This document shows positions 1 to 4,836 of a stretch of DNA of 9,463 nucleotides, piece by piece (positions within the stretch are counted from its first letter, which is position 1; each line of letters starts with the position of its first letter). The notes below the pieces were generated by a model, which saw only the letters and a program-made list of their open reading frames with translations, was not told where the DNA came from and searched no databases. Source of the DNA: Bryobacterales bacterium (lineage in GTDB: Bacteria; Acidobacteriota; Terriglobia; Bryobacterales; Bryobacteraceae); the NCBI GenBank assembly GCA_030838885.1, contig JAUZEU010000776.1, positions 1 to 9,463 on the forward strand, written 5' to 3'. Made by a program: the position numbers and the translations under genes.

Positions 1-848
1 TCATGGATCCGCGCAATCCGGCGGTCAGCGAATCGAACGCCAACAGTTGGAGCCTGCTCACCATTCCCGGCGCCGAATTCATGGACGTAAAACAGGTGCC
101 GCATGGCGCTGTTGCCGCGGTGACGTACTACTCGTCTTCGCTGGGGAAGTTCCGCCGCATGCACGTGTACACGCCGCCGGGTTACGAAACGGGCGGCTCA
201 CAAAAGTACCCGGTGTTCTATCTGCTGCATGGTGCTTCGGACTCGGACGAATCCTGGATTTCGGTGGGCCGCGCCAACTTCATCTTCGACAACCTGATCG
301 CGGACAAGAAGGCGAAGCCCATGATCGTCGTGATGCCTGCCGGGCATACCAGCCAGTTCCAGACCGGAGGCCGCGGCGCTCCGCCTGTTGCCGGCGCTCC
401 TCCGCCACGGGACGAGTTCTTTGAAGACTTTGTGGGCGACATCATGCCGTATGTCGAGAAGAACTACAGGACAGCCGCGGACCGTGCCCATCGTGCCATC
501 GCAGGCCTTTCGATGGGCGGTAACCAGACGTTGAATGTCGCCTTCTCCCATCTGGACAAGTTTGGCTACATCGGTGTGTTCAGTTCGGGGATTCTGGGCG
601 GTGCGGGCCCCGAAGCCTGGGAGAAAAACCATCTGGCCAACCTCGACAACGCCGGCCTGAAGAAGGGCCTGAAGGAGGTTTGGTTCAGTACGGGCGCCGA
701 CGATAGCTTAATCCCGAACAGCAAAGCGAGTGTCGAGCTGCTCAGGAAGCATGGCTTTGACGCGAGCTTTGCCGAAAGCCGGGGCGGGCACACCTGGATC
801 AACTGGCGGAATTACCTGAACGAGTTCACCCCAACCCTGTTCCAGTAA
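1..848 (+). CDS. CE1 / enterochelin-esterase-like alpha/beta hydrolase, 5'-truncated by window edge
   Basis: This is the C-terminal catalytic domain of a serine hydrolase of the Esterase family (PF00756: feruloyl and acetyl-xylan esterases, IroE/Fes-like enzymes). The motifs in order, counting from the Met codon at position 3, are: PHG near residue 33, the strand R-x-M-H-V-Y-T-P-P-G-Y (51-61), YLLHG with the oxyanion region (73-77), nucleophile Ser170 in G-L-S-M-G, a likely acid at Asp233 or Asp234, and His263 in G-G-H-T-W. The frame is open to the left edge, and the first residues (D-P-x-N-P) resemble the end of the N-terminal Ig-like/CBM48-type domain common in this family. The Met at position 3 is therefore probably internal, and the start and any signal peptide lie outside the window. 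A proline-rich insert (about residues 123-136) sits before the catalytic Ser. The substrate cannot be read from the sequence; a plant polysaccharide ester or a siderophore ester is possible. The next gene starts 26 nt downstream, so co-transcription is likely. Confidence 0.9.
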   Translation, partial: MDPRNPAVSESNANSWSLLTIPGAEFMDVKQVPHGAVAAVTYYSSSLGKFRRMHVYTPPGYETGGSQKYPVFYLLHGASDSDESWISVGRANFIFDNLIADKKAKPMIVVMPAGHTSQFQTGGRGAPPVAGAPPPRDEFFEDFVGDIMPYVEKNYRTAADRAHRAIAGLSMGGNQTLNVAFSHLDKFGYIGVFSSGILGGAGPEAWEKNHLANLDNAGLKKGLKEVWFSTGADDSLIPNSKASVELLRKHGFDASFAESRGGHTWINWRNYLNEFTPTLFQ

Positions 849-874
849 AAGGCCGCAGGTGCTTTAATGGCCTG

Positions 875-1450
875 ATGCCAAATCGCCGGCTGCTTTTCCT
901 GCTGGTCCTGCCTCTTTGGGCAGCGCCGCCTTCCACGCTGGACCGTCAACGTCTGGTGGCTCATCTTGAGATGACGGAAAGCTGGCTGGTGGATGAGGTG
1001 AGTCACCTTTCGCCCGCCCAGCTGAAATTCCGCGCCAAACCAACTTCCTGGACCGTCCTGGACTGTGTGGAACATCTGGTTTTGGCGGAAAAGCAATATT
1101 GGGAGGCGTTTCAGAGGGCAATGGCGCAAAAGCCATCTAAGAAAGAATCGCCGTCTGAAGACATCGACCGGCTTTGGTACGGCATTGACCGGACGCAGCG
1201 GACCACCACTGTGGAGTCTGAAGTCCCCCAGGCACGGTTTACCGAGCTCGCTCCGGCGCTGGGGCAGTTCCGGGCGCTCCGAGCCACCATTCTCGACTAC
1301 GCTCGAACGAATCAGGACGACTGGCGCCATCACCTGATCCCTGAGTGGGATCGCGATGGCTACCAATGGCTGCTCATGATCTCGGCTCATTCCCAGCGGC
1401 ACATTCTGCAGGTTCGGGAGATCCGGCATGAGGCGGCTTTTCCGCAGTAA
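875..1450 (+). CDS. Exported DinB-like (DinB_2/DUF664 type) putative metal-binding protein
   Basis: This 191-residue protein has a short N-terminal signal-like segment (RRLLFLLVLPLWAAPP) followed by a DinB four-helix bundle. The three histidines expected for the metal site are visible: His67 in C-V-E-H-L-V-L-A-E, and His172 plus His176 in A-H-S-Q-R-H near the end of the last helix. Trp59 in the P-x-S-W-T motif before helix 2 is also typical of the family. DinB-fold proteins include thiol-dependent S-transferases and many uncharacterised members; no substrate can be inferred here. An ATG at 867 hits a stop after two codons, so the start at 875 is the first usable one. There is no good Shine-Dalgarno in front of it, which fits translational coupling to the esterase gene 26 nt upstream. 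The signal peptide is short and without a clear cleavage box, so export is likely but not certain. Confidence 0.82.
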   Translation: MPNRRLLFLLVLPLWAAPPSTLDRQRLVAHLEMTESWLVDEVSHLSPAQLKFRAKPTSWTVLDCVEHLVLAEKQYWEAFQRAMAQKPSKKESPSEDIDRLWYGIDRTQRTTTVESEVPQARFTELAPALGQFRALRATILDYARTNQDDWRHHLIPEWDRDGYQWLLMISAHSQRHILQVREIRHEAAFPQ

Positions 1451-1531
1451 CGCGCTGGTGAAGCATATACAGACCGTTTGAAGTGACAAAGAACGTAGTG
1501 GCTCCAGGTTTCCCGCCGGCGCCGCGCCGTC

Positions 1532-1535
1532 GGAG
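1532..1535 (+). promoter_or_regulatory. Shine-Dalgarno GGAG deciding the start at 1544
   Basis: GGAG lies 8 nt before the ATG at 1544. A GTG in the same frame at 1535 overlaps the GGAG itself and has no ribosome binding site at a usable distance, so the ATG is the better start. Confidence 0.5.
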
Positions 1536-1543
1536 TGGCTGCG

Positions 1544-1966
1544 ATGACACTGACAGAGAAACTTGAGCAGCGCTTCACCGGACGCCCGGCCTTTTACGTT
1601 GCCGCCCGCACGCTGAACCGGCTGTTAGGTAAACCAGCAGATCGTCAGGAAATGCCGGTCGGCTACAACCTGGCGATGCACTGGGGGCAGGGAATTCTGC
1701 CGGGCGCGGTTCGCGGTCTGATGGCCAAAAAGGGTGTGCGGGGGCCTTTTAGGTCGTTTCTGTTATGCACTCTGAGGCTGCTGAATGACCAAACGCTGGA
1801 GAATGCCAGCGGAGTGGGAGCGCCGCCCTGGACGTGGCTGGTGAATGAGCAGGTGCTGGACCTCGTCCGCAAAGGCGTGTACGCCATCGTCACAGGGATG
1901 GTCGCCGCCCGGCTCCTCCGCGGCCCTCGCGCCGCCCGTGGGCCGAGCGCTGTGCATAAATTGTGA
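1544..1966 (+). CDS. Conserved protein of unknown function with DQTLEN...GAPPWTW motif
   Basis: This is a 140-residue protein, starting at the ATG after GGAG at 1532-1535. I do not recognise a named domain. The middle is strikingly motif-like: H-W-G-Q-G-I-L-P-G, then R-G-P, then L-L-N-D-Q-T-L-E-N followed by G-V-G-A-P-P-W-T-W, then V-R-K-G-V-Y-A-I-V-T-G. Such dense Trp/Gly/Pro/Asn clusters suggest a conserved fold rather than random translation. I have an uncertain memory of similar motifs in uncharacterised fungal and bacterial proteins. Two mildly hydrophobic stretches (about residues 43-60 and 112-126) could be membrane-associated, but neither is a clear transmembrane helix. There is no signal peptide. 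The C-terminus is Arg/Ala-rich and looks disordered. It lies 93 nt after one DinB-like gene and 80 nt before another, so shared transcription is possible but not shown. Confidence 0.65.
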   Translation: MTLTEKLEQRFTGRPAFYVAARTLNRLLGKPADRQEMPVGYNLAMHWGQGILPGAVRGLMAKKGVRGPFRSFLLCTLRLLNDQTLENASGVGAPPWTWLVNEQVLDLVRKGVYAIVTGMVAARLLRGPRAARGPSAVHKL

Positions 1967-1988
1967 TAGCATCCCGAGGTAATAAAAC
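1961..1988 (+). promoter_or_regulatory. Weak sigma-70-like promoter candidate before the second DinB-like gene
   Basis: TTGTGA (1961-1966, overlapping the stop of the upstream gene) and TAAAAC (1983-1988) are separated by 16 nt. Each matches the -35/-10 consensus at 4 of 6 positions. The stretch is locally AT-rich compared with the flanking DNA. This is a pattern match only. Confidence 0.22.
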
Positions 1989-2034
1989 ACCGTACTTATG
2001 ACGGCCGCGTTTGTGCGTTGGGCCTGTCAAAATG

Positions 2035-2039
2035 AAAGG
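2035..2039 (+). promoter_or_regulatory. Shine-Dalgarno AAAGG deciding the start at 2047
   Basis: AAAGG lies 7 nt upstream of the ATG at 2047. In-frame upstream candidates (TTG 2011, ATG 2032) would put extra residues in front of a clean signal peptide, so 2047 is preferred. Confidence 0.5.
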
Positions 2040-2046
2040 CACCTTT

Positions 2047-2559
2047 ATGAAATGCTCTTCGGTTTTATTCGCAGCCGCTCTCTCGGCAGTTGCGCTGCAG
2101 GCCCAGATTCCGGCTTCGCATATCGCTGAAGTCAAACAAAGATACGCGACCGTGCGCGACAACCTTCAGAAGACGGCAGAAGCTATGCCGGAAGAGAATT
2201 ATGGCTTCAAACCAACGCCGGATATCCGATCTTTTGGAGAGTTGATCGCGCATGTGGCCGACGCGCAGACCGGGATTTGCGGCGGTGCGGCCGGGCAGCC
2301 GAAGCGCGGCACGGCGGCGGGAAAGAAAGCTAAGGCCGAACTGGTTGCCGCGTTGAAAGAATCGTCCGCAGCGTGCGATGCGGTCTTCGATGGCACCACG
2401 GAAGCGAACTCAGGCAGCCCTGTGAGTATGGGCCAGATGAAGGCTTCGAGGCTGGGCTTGCTGGAATACAATATGGGGCACGACCTGGAAGAGTACGGTT
2501 ATCTGGCGGTCTACCTGCGCCTGAAGGGCGTGGTTCCGCCTACGTCCGCGGGCAAATAA
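2047..2559 (+). CDS. Exported DinB-like protein with altered third metal ligand
   Basis: This 170-residue protein has a clean signal peptide (M-K-C-S-S followed by an Ala/Leu-rich core, likely cut after the A-L-Q-A around residue 19). It continues as a DinB fold of the kind often found in acidobacteria. Visible motifs are the helix-2 stretch E-L-I-A-H-V-A-D-A-Q with His69, and the C-terminal N-M-G-H-D-L-E-E-Y-G with His145, followed by Y-L-R-L-K-G-V-V-P-P. In the family as I know it the last motif is usually H-D-x-E-H-Y-G. Here the second His of that pair is Glu149, so the metal site would be His/His/Glu or lost. The start is fixed by AAAGG at 2035-2039. It is the second DinB-like gene within 1.2 kb, but the two proteins are too different to be a recent tandem duplication. 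Function unknown; it probably acts outside the cytoplasm. Confidence 0.85.
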   Translation: MKCSSVLFAAALSAVALQAQIPASHIAEVKQRYATVRDNLQKTAEAMPEENYGFKPTPDIRSFGELIAHVADAQTGICGGAAGQPKRGTAAGKKAKAELVAALKESSAACDAVFDGTTEANSGSPVSMGQMKASRLGLLEYNMGHDLEEYGYLAVYLRLKGVVPPTSAGK

Positions 2560-2683
2560 ACCAGCGGCTGAAAACCACCACCATGGTGGCGCCCAACCAG
2601 TAGATCGGGAACCCTCGGCTAGTGCTTTCAATAGGTTCGAGGCTTGTTTGGATTGGCACGCGATGTGCATCAGGCAGGGCACC

Positions 2684-3787
2684 ATGATGATGGGTCAACG
2701 GTTCTTAATCGCCATTCCGTCCAAGTCTCTTTCTTACTGCCTCGCTGGCCTGCTGGCTGTTTCAGGCATGGCGTCGGCCCAGGATTCCGATCAACAGCCC
2801 CATCCGTGGCGGCGGGCTGCCGATCTACCTTCTGAACAGGCACCGCAAGGCCCGGTGGATCAGGATACATTTGGTCCGGATCAGGGCCCTCCGAATCAGG
2901 GGCCACCTCCGCCCCCAAACTTCTCGGCCAACCAGACGGGAAATCAGGCGCCGCCCGCTTATCAGCAGCAGTATCCGGGGCCTCCTCCCCGTGAAGCTCA
3001 GCGGGACGATCGCCACAGCATTCCTGCCACGCTGACAATTCGCCCCGGCACTTATGTGACGGTTCACGTGGACCAGTGGTTGTCGAGTGATCGCAATCAG
3101 CAGGGCGACACCTTTTTCGCCAGCCTGGCTGAACCGCTGGTAGTGGACGGTGTCGTGGTGGCACAACGCGGACAGACGGTCCGTGGCCGCGTGACCGAAG
3201 TCCAAAAGGCTGGCCGCGTGGAAGGTACGTCCAGGCTCGGCATTGAACTGACGAGCCTGACGCTGGTGGACGGGCAGCAGGTTGGCATTCAGTCCCAGAT
3301 GGTGTCGCGGAATGGCCAGACTTCGGTCGGCCGCGATGCCGGTGCTGTTGCCGGCACGACCGCGCTCGGCGCAATCATCGGCGCGGGTGCGGATTATGGC
3401 CGCGGGGCTTCGATTGGCGCGGGTGCCGGGGCGGCTGCCGGCATCATTGGCGTGCTTCTCACGCGGGGCAGGCCGACTGAGATTTCTCCCGAATCGATGC
3501 TGACGTTTCAGCTGGAAGCACAGGTAACTGTCGCGACGGACCGCGCACCGCAGGCGTTCCGATATGCGTCACCCGGAGATTACGGGCGTGATTATGCTTA
3601 TTCGCGCGAGCCTGCACCGAGAGCGGTTGCACCTCGTCCGGCGTACTATCCGCCCTACTATGCGCCGTATTACGGCGGCTACTATGGACCCGGCTACTAC
3701 CCCTATTACGGGGGAGCTGGTTTGTCCATTTTCGTGGGCCCGCGCTACGGTGGTTATTATCGCGGGTATCGTGGGTTCCGCCGGTAA
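2684..3787 (+). CDS. Exported glycine-zipper protein with Pro/Gln-rich linker and Tyr/Gly-rich tail
   Basis: This protein is 367 residues from the first of three consecutive ATGs; AGGG at 2676-2679 is 4 nt from the first and 7 nt from the second, so 2687 is equally possible. A signal peptide ends at about residue 32 (G-M-A-S-A before Q-D). Residues 33-110 are Pro/Gln/Asn-rich and probably disordered. Residues 113-215 form a beta-rich domain with T-I-R-P-G-T-Y-V-T-V and repeated G-D-T-F-x-A-S-L / R-G-x-V-x-E-V patterns. Residues 219-258 are a glycine zipper with repeated G-x-x-x-G spacing, able to pack in or against a membrane. Residues 290-367 are very rich in Tyr, Gly and Pro (many Y-Y pairs) and end in Arg-rich R-G-F-R-R. 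No enzyme motif is seen. It is likely an outer-membrane or surface-associated structural protein. It stands alone and is followed by a strong terminator. Confidence 0.85.
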   Translation: MMMGQRFLIAIPSKSLSYCLAGLLAVSGMASAQDSDQQPHPWRRAADLPSEQAPQGPVDQDTFGPDQGPPNQGPPPPPNFSANQTGNQAPPAYQQQYPGPPPREAQRDDRHSIPATLTIRPGTYVTVHVDQWLSSDRNQQGDTFFASLAEPLVVDGVVVAQRGQTVRGRVTEVQKAGRVEGTSRLGIELTSLTLVDGQQVGIQSQMVSRNGQTSVGRDAGAVAGTTALGAIIGAGADYGRGASIGAGAGAAAGIIGVLLTRGRPTEISPESMLTFQLEAQVTVATDRAPQAFRYASPGDYGRDYAYSREPAPRAVAPRPAYYPPYYAPYYGGYYGPGYYPYYGGAGLSIFVGPRYGGYYRGYRGFRR

Positions 3788-3810
3788 TCCGGAATACACG
3801 TAAGCCCTCC

Positions 3811-3850
3811 AAAAAGACCGCGCCGCTTTCAACAGCGGTGCGGTCTTTTT
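3811..3850. terminator. Strong Rho-independent terminator, symmetrical, probably bidirectional
   Basis: There is a 17-bp stem (3811-3827 with 3834-3850, one G-T mismatch that becomes G-U in RNA) around a 6-nt loop TTCAAC. The right arm ends in five T and the left arm starts with five A, so both strands give a stem followed by U's. It lies 23 nt after the stop of the glycine-zipper gene. On the other strand it could stop transcripts coming from the broken minus-strand gene 214 nt away. Confidence 0.88.
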
Positions 3851-4063
3851 GCATTGCTGGATCCATCAAACGAATGTATTCCGTCTGTGTGAGTATCCGA
3901 GAACGTCAGCTGCGCCGCACCGGTCCTTACGGTGTGTGATACCTTCGGAAGCCCGTGGCGGAACGCTCCGGATCGGAAATGTAATACGGGATTGATTCAG
4001 ATCTGTGTGGCATCGGCGACACGGCGCCTTTAGTCGCGCTGCGCGCCCGGGTCTCGCGGGGAC

Positions 4064-4472
4064 TCAGTTCGAATTGCGATGCAAGATGACGTCCAGGATC
4101 GGGAAGAGCAATCCTATCAGTCCCAGTATGACCCCAATTAGCCCAAGCCCGGCGGCGGTTCGCGACGCCGAGTTGGACGCTGCCCACGCCCAAACGAACT
4201 GACCAATCCACCCGACTTCAGTTATCTTGAACAGGTAGTTGCTTTCTCATTAACCCCGAGCCGGATCGCGTAATTTCGTCGATCTTGATCACTGCACGCG
4301 TCTCAGACCGCAAGCATCGTACTTCGAGCAACGCGGACTTGTCGTTAACCGATATCCTGGCAATTCGACCCTCCTCGATCGTTCCACGGTGTATTACCGG
4401 GATAGGCGCGCGATTCTCGTATACGTCCTCTTTACCAAGTTGATGAACCTCAAGTCGTACCTCATGTGCCAC
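4064..4472 (-). pseudogene. Frameshifted gene: soluble beta-rich domain plus C-terminal transmembrane helix, unknown family
   Basis: Reading the minus strand, a GTG at 4472-4470 opens a frame (M-A-H-E-V-R-L-E-V-H-Q-L-G-K...) that looks genuinely coding, with alternating beta-type patterns such as G-R-I-A-R-I-S-V and A-L-L-E-V-R-C-L, up to G-L-M-R near 4245; in this frame it stops at 4218. One base further along, the neighbouring frame reads S-N-Y-L-F-K-I-T-E-V-G-W-I-G-Q-F-V-W-A-W from 4243. It then gives a strong hydrophobic helix (G-L-I-G-V-I-L-G-L-I-G-L-L-F) and stops at 4064. The 3' part has no ATG, GTG or TTG before its helix, so it is not a separate gene. Removing one A from the AAA at 4243-4245 would join the halves into about 135 residues. 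The upstream frame is closed by a TAA roughly 40 nt before the GTG, and no good Shine-Dalgarno is seen. It may be a decayed gene, an assembly or sequencing error, or (less likely) programmed +1 frameshifting at the AGA codon. Family not recognised. Confidence 0.6.
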
Positions 4473-4836
4473 AGAGTGTTCTCTGCCTGAAACACTCGAC
4501 CGATCACGCCTTTACAACCTTGCGCGGAGACGGATCGCCTCTGAGAATCCCATCCTTCAAATCAAGCCATGGCGGTCGGCATGGCGTCTAACGCGACAGT
4601 CCGATCATTCTTCTCAGCCTGCTCTGCGTACCCGCTTGGACTTCCACAGTATCCCCCCTGCTTTGAGAGATTCTCTTCTCGAGGAATTGCAGGTCTACCC
4701 TGTCAGGAGCAACGCCACCTCGGTGGCTGCATTCACCGGAGCGTTCAGGATCCATTGGTGATGGAATAACTACTGCGATTTCGCCCCAATCCAGCAACCA
4801 AACGACTTCCCGGTCGTCTAAGCTTCCGAATCATCT
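4473..4836. other. Gene-poor stretch between the broken minus-strand gene and the ADOP permease
   Basis: These 364 bases contain only short reading frames without family motifs or ribosome binding sites. Composition looks more AT-rich and less codon-biased than the neighbours. The one clear local structure is a small inverted repeat GCCACC-TC-GGTGGC at 4714-4727, which has no T-tract and is not a terminator. The stretch must hold the 5' regions of both flanking genes, which diverge here, but I could not pick a convincing promoter on either strand. It may be decayed coding DNA. Confidence 0.5.

Noticed and set aside
2578..2589. Perfect 12-bp palindrome CCACCATGGTGG after the second DinB-like gene
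   Set aside because: No T-tract follows and there is no room for a loop, so it is not a terminator; an operator is possible but a single short palindrome is weak evidence.
3927..4211. Minus-strand 94-codon frame overlapping the 3' half of the broken gene
   Set aside because: The competing frame over 4064-4243 encodes a convincing transmembrane helix and W/G motifs, while this one has no such pattern.
4714..4727. Inverted repeat GCCACC-TC-GGTGGC
   Set aside because: Only 6 bp with a 2-nt loop and no T-tract or matching copy; not supportable as a terminator, operator or riboswitch part.
4600..4760. Possible riboswitch or small RNA upstream of the permease
   Set aside because: I compared it by eye with TPP, glycine and cobalamin riboswitch core sequences and found no convincing match.
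4588..4797. Minus-strand 69-codon frame upstream of the permease
   Set aside because: No ribosome binding site, no recognisable motif, and weak codon bias; not enough to call a gene.
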